DNA from: Sphingomonas crocodyli
GTDB taxonomy: Bacteria > Pseudomonadota > Alphaproteobacteria > Sphingomonadales > Sphingomonadaceae
DNA length: 64,000 nt
Direction: 5' to 3'
Assembly: GCF_004005865.1 (NCBI RefSeq)
Contig: NZ_SACN01000001.1
Coordinates: 806,001-870,000 of the forward strand
Shown: piece after piece, positions 28,583-37,300 of the stretch
How the letters are laid out: every line of letters starts with the position of its first letter
Position numbering within the stretch: position 1 is the first letter of the stretch
Translations under genes and position numbers: made by a program
The notes under the pieces: generated by a model
What the model was told of the DNA's origin: nothing
Databases searched by the model: none
Seen by the model: only the letters and a program-made list of their open reading frames with translations

Positions 28583-29226
28583 CAGGGGCGCACCCACGGC
28601 CGTTCGCGATACCATTTGGTCACGACATATTTGACGCCGCTGCGGACTTTCAGGCCGGCGTGGAGAGTGGCGGGGTTGGGGTGGCCGGCGGGGTCGAGGT
28701 TGGACCAGGCGAGGAGTTTGCCGGGTTCGGGCTGGACGATCTTGTCGAGCGTCCTGAAGCGGGTGGCGCCGCCCGAAATGGGGCGGTTGAGGTAGATCAT
28801 CACCGTCCACGTGCGCTGCCCGGCGTCGGCGCAGTAGCGCAGATAGTCAAACCCGGTTGGTTCGAAATAATCGGTGTGGTCGCGAAATTCCTGCCCCACG
28901 TCGTAGCGTTGGCCCTGAAGCGGTTCGCCGTGCGTGGGATCGAGGCCGGTGAGGTCTGCGATGGCGCGGTCGATCGCCTGCGCTTCGGGCAGGGCCGCGT
29001 GGAGATCGCAGCTCTCGCTGGTGCGGAAGCTGGCGTCGCCATGATGATCGGCCATCGTGGAGGGGCGCCGATCGGCGTCGATCCGCGCGATCAGCGCGGC
29101 GCACAGATCGGCGGGGATGAAGTCGCGCTTCACGAACAGATCGGCGCGGCGCGAGGGCACTTTTTGAACGCCCGAGGCGGCGGCGAGGCGCCCAGAGACC
29201 CCCGCCGCGACCCCCACCGCCGCCAT
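28582..29226 (-). CDS. Prolyl 4-hydroxylase-like 2OG-Fe(II) oxygenase
   Basis: 214 residues. The C-terminal half is a P4Hc domain: HTDYF supplies the first two iron ligands, MIYLNRPISGGATRF is the conserved strand pair, the distal His is in ATLHAGLKV, and the 2-oxoglutarate-binding Lys is in GVKYVVTKWYRERPW. The N-terminus (LFVKRDFIPADLCAALIARI) is the usual lead-in. Bacterial members hydroxylate peptides or free amino acids. Its ATG stands 3 nt after the stop of the hydrolase gene, so it is the last gene of the TetR-SDR-hydrolase-hydroxylase operon. Confidence 0.9.
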   Translation of the reverse strand: MAAVGVAAGVSGRLAAASGVQKVPSRRADLFVKRDFIPADLCAALIARIDADRRPSTMADHHGDASFRTSESCDLHAALPEAQAIDRAIADLTGLDPTHGEPLQGQRYDVGQEFRDHTDYFEPTGFDYLRYCADAGQRTWTVMIYLNRPISGGATRFRTLDKIVQPEPGKLLAWSNLDPAGHPNPATLHAGLKVRSGVKYVVTKWYRERPWVRP

Positions 29227-29229
29227 CGA

Positions 29230-29985
29230 TCAGGCCGCCTCGCGCGCGGCGTAACGCTCGGCAATATTCTCCAGCGCGGCGACCAGTTCGGGCACATGGG
29301 TGACGTTGGGCATATGGTCGCATTCGAAGCTGATGACTTCGGTCGGCTTCGACACGGCGATCATCGCGCGCTGGTTGTTGATCGGCAGGGTGCGATCGAG
29401 CGTGGTCTCGATATAGATGCGCGGGACCGAGCCGTATCGTTCGGGGCTGAGCGAGACAGGGGTGCCCAGCGGGATCATCGGCTCATGCCCGACCTGCGGG
29501 ATCGCCCAGGCGCGATCCTCCGCGCTGCAATCGCCGTAGAAGATCTCGTCGGCGCCCTCATTGGGGATCAAGGCGGTGCCATCGGCATTGGGGCGCGGCT
29601 GGATCAGGCCCATTTGCAGCTCGATCCCCGCCTCGGCACCGATATCGGCCATGTGCATCGCGGCCTTGCCGTTGGGGAGCATCAAGGCGGTGAGATAGAC
29701 GAGAGCGGCTATCTTTTCGGGCACCGCTTCGGCCACCTGGCTGATCGGCAGGCCGCCGCGCGAGTGGCCGAGCAGGACGACCTTGCCGTCGATCCCGTTG
29801 AGCAGGGCGACGAGATCGTCGGTCCAGCGTTGCAGCGTGACCTGCATCGGGGGCGTCGTATCCTTGCCGCAGCCGGCGAGATCGGGGGCGTACACCGTGT
29901 GCCCGTCCGCCTCCAGCGCGGCCTTCACCTTGTCCCAGCACCAGCCGCCGTGAAACATTCCGTGGATCAGTACGAAGGTCGCCAT
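29230..29985 (-). CDS. Alpha/beta hydrolase, EstC/salicylate-esterase-like
   Basis: 251 residues from the ATG at 29985 with AGGAGAGAG before it. The fold is clear: FVLIHGMFHGGWCWDKV (oxyanion HG), the nucleophile in LLGHSRGGLP, and the catalytic His in FECDHMPNV. Closest in pattern to the small plant-type methylesterase/pyrethroid hydrolase group with GWCW. Cytoplasmic, no signal peptide. It follows the SDR gene by 41 nt and precedes the hydroxylase by 3 nt. Ester cleavage of a small substrate is likely; identity unknown. Confidence 0.92.
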   Translation of the reverse strand: MATFVLIHGMFHGGWCWDKVKAALEADGHTVYAPDLAGCGKDTTPPMQVTLQRWTDDLVALLNGIDGKVVLLGHSRGGLPISQVAEAVPEKIAALVYLTALMLPNGKAAMHMADIGAEAGIELQMGLIQPRPNADGTALIPNEGADEIFYGDCSAEDRAWAIPQVGHEPMIPLGTPVSLSPERYGSVPRIYIETTLDRTLPINNQRAMIAVSKPTEVISFECDHMPNVTHVPELVAALENIAERYAAREAA

Positions 29986-30026
29986 ATCTCTCTCCTGGTC
30001 TTTGTCTTTGTCTATCGTGTCGCCGG

Positions 30027-30803
30027 TCAGGCCGCGCGCGCCGCGTCTTTCGCGAGGACGCCTTTGCGTGCGACTTTGCGCATCGCATCGGGGAAAAGCC
30101 GCGCGAACAGGCGGAAGATCTTGGTCGGGCGGCCGACCGGATAATGGAGCGCCTTGCCGTGCACGGCGTCCCACACCGCAGCGGCGGGCATGGCCGGCGT
30201 GTGCGAACCGTTGCGCGCCATTTCGTCGTTGAGCGAGGTGTTGCGATCAAAGCCGCTCTGATGAACCATCGGCGTATCGGTGAACCACGGCATCACGCAG
30301 CGCACCTCCACCCCCAGCGGCGCGAACTCGCCGTCGAGGGCTTCGGAGAGGCCGCGCACCGCGAATTTGGTCGCGCTGTACACCGCCAGATCGGCGCCGC
30401 CATAGATCGCGCCCGCCGACGCCATGTTGACGATCACGGGATTGGTGCCGGCGCGAAGATGCGGCAGCGCCATGTGGCAGCCGTTGATCACGCCCTTGAT
30501 ATTGATGTCGACCAGCAGATCGGAATCGACGGGATCGCTGGCGACGAAGCGGCCGTAGCGGACGATGCCGGCATTGTTGACCAGCACGTCGAGCGCGCCT
30601 TCGGGGCCACCGCAAAATGTGTCGAGCGCGTCACGCCACTGGGTGCGATCGCGCACGTCGAGGAGGAAGAACGCGACGCCGTCGATCGGTTCCTTCGGCG
30701 TCTGGATATCGCCGATGCCGACGCGCCAGCCCTTGCCGGCGAACAGCTTTGCGGTGGCGTGGCCGATGCCGCTCGCGCCGCCGGTTACGAAGATCGATCG
30801 CAT
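30027..30803 (-). CDS. Short-chain dehydrogenase/reductase
   Basis: 258 residues from the ATG at 30803. Cofactor motif TGGASGIG, the NNAG motif in VLVNNAGIVRYGRF, catalytic Ser in NMASAGAIYGG and YxxxK in VYSATKFAVRGL are all present. The acidic residue after the second strand (IGDIQT) suggests preference for NAD. The C-terminal extension (KIFRLFARLFPDAMRKVARK) is amphipathic and may touch the membrane. It lies 19 nt downstream of the TetR gene. Confidence 0.93.
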   Translation of the reverse strand: MRSIFVTGGASGIGHATAKLFAGKGWRVGIGDIQTPKEPIDGVAFFLLDVRDRTQWRDALDTFCGGPEGALDVLVNNAGIVRYGRFVASDPVDSDLLVDINIKGVINGCHMALPHLRAGTNPVIVNMASAGAIYGGADLAVYSATKFAVRGLSEALDGEFAPLGVEVRCVMPWFTDTPMVHQSGFDRNTSLNDEMARNGSHTPAMPAAAVWDAVHGKALHYPVGRPTKIFRLFARLFPDAMRKVARKGVLAKDAARAA

Positions 30804-30822
30804 CCCCCACTCTCCATTCTTG

Positions 30823-31503
30823 TTATGTCGTCGTTGATTCATGCTCCGCAATCAGCCGCTCGAGCGCGCGCTGATAGTCGCCGAGCGCGGGCGGCAGGCC
30901 GGTGGCGGCGAAGCCTTCGCGGAGCGCCGGCAGCCCACTGGCGTCGCACGCGGCGACCAGTTCCTCCCGCAGCGCATCCGGCCCGCCGGCGGCCGCCTCG
31001 GCCGAGGCGCGGTAATGCAGGCCGACGGCGGCGCCGGCCGTGATCTGATTGACCTCGAAATAGAGCGACAGCGCATCGACCGGGGCGATCCCGCGATCGA
31101 CCAGCAGTTTCACGACATGATCGAAATAGACGATGTCGGCCAGGGTGCGGCGGGTGCCGTCCATCATATGGCCGATCAGCTGCGGATGGCGGCGATAGAC
31201 CGCGAAGATCGAGGCGGCATGTTCGCGCAGCACCGCCTGCCAGCTTTGGCCATGATCGACGATCAGGGTCGACTGGCCCAGCCGCTGCAGCGTCAGGTGG
31301 ATCAGATGGTCGTAATTGTCGACATAGCCGTAGAGCGTGGCGACCCCGGTGCCGAGTTTGGCGGCGAGGCCCGCCATATCGAGCCGGTCGATCCCGATCT
31401 CGCACGCCGTGTCGATGATCTTGTCGAGCGTCAGCCGACGCGGGCGCCCCTGCGGACGGCGGGGGGCGGGGGCGGCGGAGATGGTCTGGTTACGCACGGT
31501 CAT
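30823..31503 (-). CDS. TetR-family transcriptional regulator
   Basis: 226 residues from the ATG at 31503; the longer frame beyond it has a poor composition. The HTH is GRPRRLTLDKIIDTACEIG followed by DMAGLAAKLGTGVATLYGYV and DNYDHLIHL, the usual TetR_N pattern with Gly in place of a more common residue. The ligand domain is C-terminal and unclassified. As first gene of the leftward operon it probably represses itself and the SDR, hydrolase and hydroxylase genes until a ligand arrives. Confidence 0.9.
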   Translation of the reverse strand: MTVRNQTISAAPAPRRPQGRPRRLTLDKIIDTACEIGIDRLDMAGLAAKLGTGVATLYGYVDNYDHLIHLTLQRLGQSTLIVDHGQSWQAVLREHAASIFAVYRRHPQLIGHMMDGTRRTLADIVYFDHVVKLLVDRGIAPVDALSLYFEVNQITAGAAVGLHYRASAEAAAGGPDALREELVAACDASGLPALREGFAATGLPPALGDYQRALERLIAEHESTTT

Positions 31504-31779
31504 CCGCCGATGGATAGCGGACCTATTTCGGAAGACAATTCGGAAATGCTTACTGACATAACTGAAGGTGATTCGGCCGTAACGTCGGTTTGCGCAAACC
31601 TTCGCGCGGTCGCGGATTTCTACGTAAGACCTTGGTCTAATCCGTTTCGGCAAAGTTATACCTGAGTATTAGATTGGCATGCCGATGATGACATTGCGGG
31701 CCGCCGAGACGACCAAAAATAACTCCTGATTAAGCAAGCGAGCGCACCCCCGAACCTGCGTTAGGGGAGTTGCGTTCTG

Positions 31780-32751
31780 TTGCGTTTGCTTGAACTTCGG
31801 ATTGGTCGCCGGGCATGGGCCGGCGCTGTTGCTTCGGCGACAGCGCTGATCGCCTGCCTGTCGATCAATCCGGTTCATGCGGCGACCGAAGCGGGCACTG
31901 CCATCCGCAACGTCGCCCAGGTCCAGTACGGCATCGACGGCCAGACCAGCACGATCGCGTCCAATCCCGTCAGCACGCGCGTGGACGAACTGATCGACTT
32001 CACCGTCGATCCGCTGCCCGCCTGCGGCAATCCGACCGGCGATGTGACCGCGGTCGGCTTCGAAATCCTCAACACCGGCAATGGCGATGAGAGCTTCATC
32101 ATCGGCGAGCCCGTCGCCACCGGCAATTTCCAGGTTACCGGCCTTGCCGCCGACGCCAACGACAATGGCTGCTACGATCCCGGCATCGATCCCGCCATTC
32201 CCTATGGCACCGAGACGCCGATGCTGCGCCCGTTCGCGCGCTATCGCGTGTTCGTGCTGGGCACCGGGACGCTCGACGGCAGCACGGTCGAACTGCCCGT
32301 ATCCTCGCGCTTCGGCCGCCGTCGCGTGGGCGAGGTGATCACCGGCGCGGGCGAAGGCGGCAGCGACGTCGTGATCGGCGGCACCGGCGGCCACGTGAAC
32401 GGTCGGCCGATCCGCACCACCTCGGTTCAGGAAGTCCAGGCCGAACTGGTCAAGACGCAGGCGATCACGGCGCGCGACGGCAGCGCGACGCCGATGCGCG
32501 GCGCGATCATCACCTACACGCTCGAAGGCCGCTTCACCGGCGGCGGCACCGCGAGCGACGTCGTCATCGCCGATCCGATCCCCGCGGGCACCGCTTATGT
32601 CGCCGGCAGCCTCAAGCTCGACGGCGCCGCGCTGAGCGACGCGGGCGACGGGGATGCGGGCAACTTCACCGGATCGGGCATCTCGGTCGCGCTGGGCAAT
32701 GTGCCCGCGCCCGCGACCCACACCGTCAGCTTTCAGGTTCGAATTCAATGA
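31780..32751 (+). CDS. Exported DUF11-like protein, first gene of a four-gene surface-protein cluster
   Basis: 323 residues. The only usable start is TTG at 31780, 10 nt after a GGGGAG site; no ATG or GTG is in frame before the mature part. Signal peptide to about residue 34 (NPVHA). The mature N-terminus has a motif, IRNVAQVQYGIDGQTSTIASN, also seen in the third and fourth genes of this cluster. At residues 125-137 is an Asp-rich loop, DANDNGCYDPGID, that may bind calcium. The C-terminal ~95 residues are a DUF11-like beta-sandwich (ITYTLEGRF, ADPIPAGTAYVAGSLKLDG). Related in plan to the gene at 33251. Its stop overlaps the next gene by 4 nt. Function unknown; secretion to periplasm or surface is inferred. 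Confidence 0.82.
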   Translation: MRLLELRIGRRAWAGAVASATALIACLSINPVHAATEAGTAIRNVAQVQYGIDGQTSTIASNPVSTRVDELIDFTVDPLPACGNPTGDVTAVGFEILNTGNGDESFIIGEPVATGNFQVTGLAADANDNGCYDPGIDPAIPYGTETPMLRPFARYRVFVLGTGTLDGSTVELPVSSRFGRRRVGEVITGAGEGGSDVVIGGTGGHVNGRPIRTTSVQEVQAELVKTQAITARDGSATPMRGAIITYTLEGRFTGGGTASDVVIADPIPAGTAYVAGSLKLDGAALSDAGDGDAGNFTGSGISVALGNVPAPATHTVSFQVRIQ

Positions 32752-33221
32752 AATGGAGTGACACCATGACCCGCACGACTGCCCGGCTGGCTGCGATGTT
32801 CGCGGCCTTTTCGGCCGTTCCGGCGCTGGCCGGCGGCATCACCCTCGACGCCCGCGTGCTGCGCGTCGAAACCGTCGCGGGCGCCGAACGGCTGACCCCG
32901 GCCGCCAAGGCCGTGCCGGGCGACCACATGGTCTATGTCCTCGCCTACAAGAACACGGGCGATCAGGCCGCCAAGGACGTGGTGCTGAGCAACCCGATCC
33001 CCGCCGACATGCTCTATCGCGGCGCCGGCGATGGCGGCGAGCCGGACATGTCGGTCGACGGCGTTCAGTTCGGCCCGCTCGCCTCGCTCACGGTCGCCGG
33101 CGCCGACGGCAGCCGCCGTCCCGCCCGCCTCACCGACGTCCGCCAGCTGCGCTGGCACCTGAACCAGGCGATCGCGCCGGGGGCGTCGGGCCAGGTCTCT
33201 TTTCACGCGGTCGTCCGCTGA
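32748..33221 (+). CDS. Small exported DUF11-like protein
   Basis: 157 residues from the ATG overlapping the previous stop (ATGA); a second ATG six codons later (32766) could also serve. Signal peptide ends near SAVPALAGG. The mature part is essentially one DUF11-like domain: VLRVETVAGAERLTPAAKAV, then VYVLAYKNTGDQAAKDVVLS, NPIPADMLYRG and a closing GASGQVSFHAVVR strand. It lacks the N-terminal motif and Asp-rich loop of its neighbours. In other bacteria DUF11 modules are repeated in large surface proteins; here it is a stand-alone single domain, perhaps a subunit of a larger assembly. Confidence 0.82.
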   Translation: MKWSDTMTRTTARLAAMFAAFSAVPALAGGITLDARVLRVETVAGAERLTPAAKAVPGDHMVYVLAYKNTGDQAAKDVVLSNPIPADMLYRGAGDGGEPDMSVDGVQFGPLASLTVAGADGSRRPARLTDVRQLRWHLNQAIAPGASGQVSFHAVVR

Positions 33222-33250
33222 TCTTCGTTTTCAACAGGGAGTAGTCAGTC

Positions 33251-34351
33251 ATGTTGCGTAAGTTTATCAACCCCTTGCTGCTGTCGGGCTCCGCCCTGGC
33301 ACTGGCCATGCCCGGCATCGCGCATGCCGCCGGCACCGTCGCGGGCACGACCGTGACGAACACCGCGACCGTGAACTTCTCGGTCGGCGGCACCGCGCAG
33401 AGCCCGGTCTCGTCGAACGCCGCGAACTTCCTGGTCGACCGCAAGGTCAACGTCACCGTGTCCGAAGTCGGCGGCGCGGCGACGACCGTGACCTTCGGTT
33501 CGACCAACCAGGTGACGACCTTCGCCGTCACCAACAATACCAACTCGGTAATGGACTATCGTCTGTTCGCGACCGAGCAGCTCGCGCTCGTTTCGACGAT
33601 CTTCGGGCATCAGGACAATTATACCGTCTCGAACATCCGCGTTTTCGTCGATAGCAACGGCAACGGGATCTACGATGCGGGCGTCGACACCGGCACCTTT
33701 GTCGACGAACTGGCGCCCGACGCCAGCGTGGCGGTGTTCATCGTCGCCGACATTCCCGCGACCGGCCCGTCCAACGCGGTGGCCGGGATTTCGCTGACCG
33801 CCGTCGCCGCGACCGGCGGCACGGGCGGCGCGCTGGGCGCCGATACGATCGCGTCGCTGCTGGGCGACAATCCGGGCGCCGTCGACAACGTCTTCGCCGA
33901 TGGCCAGGGCGCGATCGACGCGGTTCGCGACGGCCGCTTCTCCGCCTTCGACGAATATGTCGTGGGCACCGCCGCCGTCACCGCGATCAAGACCGCGACC
34001 ACGATCATGGATCCGGTCAACGGTTCGCTGCTGCCCAAGGCGATTCCGGGCGCGACCGTGGAATATTGTATCCAGGTGACCAATGCCGGCCCCGGCACGG
34101 CGCAGGACGTGGTGGTGGAAGACGCCATCCCCGCCAATTCGACCTATGTTCCGGGCAGCCTGTATGTCGGCGGTTCGACCCTGCTGGGTGCATGCGTCGC
34201 CGATGGATCGTTCGAGGATGACGATACGAGCGGCGCCGACGATGCCGACGGCACGACGGGTTCGTTCGACAATACGAAGATCCATTCGTTGATCGCGACC
34301 GTCCCGGCGTTGAGCACCGTGACGACTCGCTTCCGCGTGACCGTCAACTAA
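33251..34351 (+). CDS. Exported DUF11-like protein, paralogue of the 31780 gene
   Basis: 366 residues, ATG behind a CAGGGAG site. Signal peptide to residue 26 (PGIAHA). The mature N-terminus reads VTNTATVNFSVGGTAQSPV, then SSNAANFLVD, matching the pattern at the start of the neighbouring genes. Residues 134-146 form an Asp-rich loop DSNGNGIYDAGVD, nearly the same as in the 31780 protein. The C-terminal domain is DUF11-like (VEYCIQVTNAGPGTAQDVVV, DAIPANSTYVPGSLYVGG) with a Cys pair that could form a disulfide outside the cytoplasm. An acidic stretch DDDTSGADDADG follows. Eight bases after its stop the giant gene begins. No function known to me. Confidence 0.85.
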   Translation: MLRKFINPLLLSGSALALAMPGIAHAAGTVAGTTVTNTATVNFSVGGTAQSPVSSNAANFLVDRKVNVTVSEVGGAATTVTFGSTNQVTTFAVTNNTNSVMDYRLFATEQLALVSTIFGHQDNYTVSNIRVFVDSNGNGIYDAGVDTGTFVDELAPDASVAVFIVADIPATGPSNAVAGISLTAVAATGGTGGALGADTIASLLGDNPGAVDNVFADGQGAIDAVRDGRFSAFDEYVVGTAAVTAIKTATTIMDPVNGSLLPKAIPGATVEYCIQVTNAGPGTAQDVVVEDAIPANSTYVPGSLYVGGSTLLGACVADGSFEDDDTSGADDADGTTGSFDNTKIHSLIATVPALSTVTTRFRVTVN

Positions 34352-34358
34352 AGCGCAC

Positions 34359-37300
34359 TTGCGCCTATTGTCTGCCTTGAACGCGCGGCAGCGCGCGGGC
34401 GGCGGCGAAGCCAACTCCCTGGGCTTCGTCCGCCGCCCGCTGGCGCGAGCGCTATGTGCCTTCGCGGCGGTCCTATCGACCGCTTCGGGGGCCGCGACCA
34501 TTTCGAACACGGCGAGCATGTCGTTCCGCGCCAATGGTGGCGCCGTGCAGACGATCAGCTCGAACGAAGTTCAGGCTACGACGGCCAAGGGGCCGCCGGC
34601 CGTTGTCCGCTTCACGCGCATTGCCGCGAACTATGCCAACAAGCTGCCGATTGCGATGTGCCGCAACGGCACAAACGATCTCACCGATTTCGATGGCGAC
34701 GGGCTGGCCGAGGAGCCGCCTGCCGGCGCCTATAGCGACACGCACAGCTATGCGTCGACCGCCCCGATCCTGATCGAGCTCACCAATCCGGCGGGCAATC
34801 GCGACCCGAATGTGCGCGAGTTCGAGGAAGTGACGCTGACGTCGGCTTTCGGGGACGTCGAGCATCTGCGGCTGGAGGAAACCGGCGAAGATACCGGCAT
34901 CTATGCCGGCGCGCTGCCCAGCGCGATCGCGTCGATCGTGCAGGACGACTGCCATCTGCAGATCCGTCGCCGTGACAGGATCCACGTCAGCTTCGACGGC
35001 GACGAGGATGGAACCAACAATAGCGACGACGACGCCCTGATAGATCCATTTGGGTTCGTTTTCGACTCGGTTACGGGCCAGGTCGTCAACGGCGCCCGTA
35101 TCACCGTGATCAACGACGCCACCGGACTGCCCGCCCAGGTGTTCGGTGACGACGGGGTCAGCGCCTATCCCAACACGATGCTGAGCGGCGAGACGGTGTC
35201 CGACGCCAGCGGCGCCCTCTATCCCGGCTCGCCCGGCCGGTATCGCTTCCCGCTGCTCGCGGCGGGCCGTTATCACCTCAAGATCGAGCCGCCGGAAGGC
35301 TATGCCGCTCCATCGGTCGCGACGCCCGCCCAGCTCGCGACCCTGGAAGGCCCGGCCGGCAGCTATATCATCGACGGCCCGTCCTATGGACAGGCCTTCC
35401 TGCTGTCGGATCCCGAGCCGCTGCAGGTCGATATTCCGCTCGATCCCGGCAATGCCGCGCTGACCCTCGACAAGGTGGCTTCGACCCGCACCGCTTCGCC
35501 CGGCGATGTGATCCAGTACCGCCTGCGCCTGGTGAACCGCGACGCCAATCTGTCGGCGGTCGGCGTGACGATCAGCGACGTCCTGCCCGCCGGGCTTCGC
35601 TATCGCCGCGGATCGACGCGGGGCATCGCCGAGCCCGACGTTTCGGGCGACGGACGCAGCCTGACCTTCCGTGCGCCGATGATGCGGCCCGGAAGTGCGG
35701 CCGAAATCCGCTATACGGTGGAAGTCACGCCCGGCGCGCCCGTCGGCGAGGCGCTGAACCGCGCGATCGCGATGAATGCGAACGGCGAACGCAGCGCCGA
35801 AGGCCGCGCGAGCGTGCGCATCCGCCCGCTGCTGAACACCGACGCCATCACGATCATCGGCCGCGTGACCCAGGGGCCGTGCGAGATTCCCTTCGAACAG
35901 CGAAAGGGCGTGGCCAACGCCCGGATTCTGATGGAGGATGGAACCTATGTGGTAACGGACAAAGATGGTCTGTACCATTTTGAAGGGGTTCGCGCCGGCA
36001 GGCACGTCGTCCAGCTCGATGTCGGCGGATTGCCGGCGTCGCTGACGCCGATCGACTGCGAAAAGGACACCCGCACCGCCGGCAGCGCGATTTCGCGCTT
36101 CGTCGAAGGGCAGGGCGGCACGCTGCAGCGCATCGATTTCGTGCTGAACCGCGATCCGGCCAAGGAAAAGGCTGAGGAAGCCGTGATTCCGCAGGCCGCC
36201 GACGATGCGAGCGCGGCGGGCAACGGGATCGACTGGCTGGACGGCATCGAGCCGGGCGTCGATTTCCTGTTCCCGACGACCGACCATAATCCGCGCGCGC
36301 CGGTGCTGCGCGTCGTGATCAAGCATCTGCCGGGGCAAAAGGTCGCGCTGCGCGTCAACGGCGCGCCCGTCGACGAACTGCTGCGCGATCAGGGCGACGG
36401 CAATGGCCAGATCGTGATCGCCAAGTGGAGCGGCCTGCCGCTGAAGGATGGCGACAACCAGGTCGAGGCGCGCGTGACCGACGCAAGCGGCCGCGAAGTC
36501 GCCGTCCTGCGCCGCACGGTCCACTATGCCAACGTCGCCGCGCATGCCGAATATCTGCCCGCGCGTTCCAAGCTGATCGCCGATGGCGTGACCAAGCCGG
36601 TGATCGCGGTGCGGCTGACCGACCGCGAGGGCAAGCCCGTGCGTGCCGGCACCCCCGCCGCCTTCACGATCGACGCGCCCTATCGCGCGGCGATGGAGAC
36701 GGCGGCACAGGAAGCACGCCCGTTGCAGGGGCTGGGCAACAGCTCGCCCGCCGCGCGCGTGACGGGTGATGAGGGCATCGCCTACATCCCGCTCGATCCC
36801 ACCGCACAGGCGGGCGCCGCGCGGATGGTGTTCAGCTTCCCCACCGACGGCCGTGCGCGCACCGAGGAGGTTCGCCCCTGGTTGCAGGCGGCGGCGCGCG
36901 ACTGGGTGGTCGTGGGCTTCGGCGCGGGCACGTTCGGGCATCAGGTGTTGTCGGGTCAGGCGAAGAAGGCCGGCGGCCTGAAGAAGAACGACACGATCAC
37001 CGACGGCCAGGTCGCGCTCTATGCCAAGGGCCGGATCAAGGGCAGCTGGCTGGCGACGATCGCCTATGACAGCGACCGCAAGGTCGATCGCGATCGCGGG
37101 CTGATGGGCGTGATCGATCCCGATCGTTATTACACCGTCTATGGCGACGGCAGCCAGCAGGGCTATGACGCGGCGACGCGCGGCAAGCTGTACCTGCGGT
37201 TGGAGCGGCAGCAATTCTACGCGCTGTTCGGCGATTTCCGTACCGACCTGACCGAAGGGCAGCTGACCAAGTTCAACCGCACGCTGAACGGCTTCAAGAG

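Noticed and set aside
31504..31560. Partial palindrome ATTTCGGAA / TTCGGAAAT upstream of the TetR gene
   Set aside because: Only the outer five bases on each side pair; the inner bases form a direct repeat, so it is too weak to call an operator.
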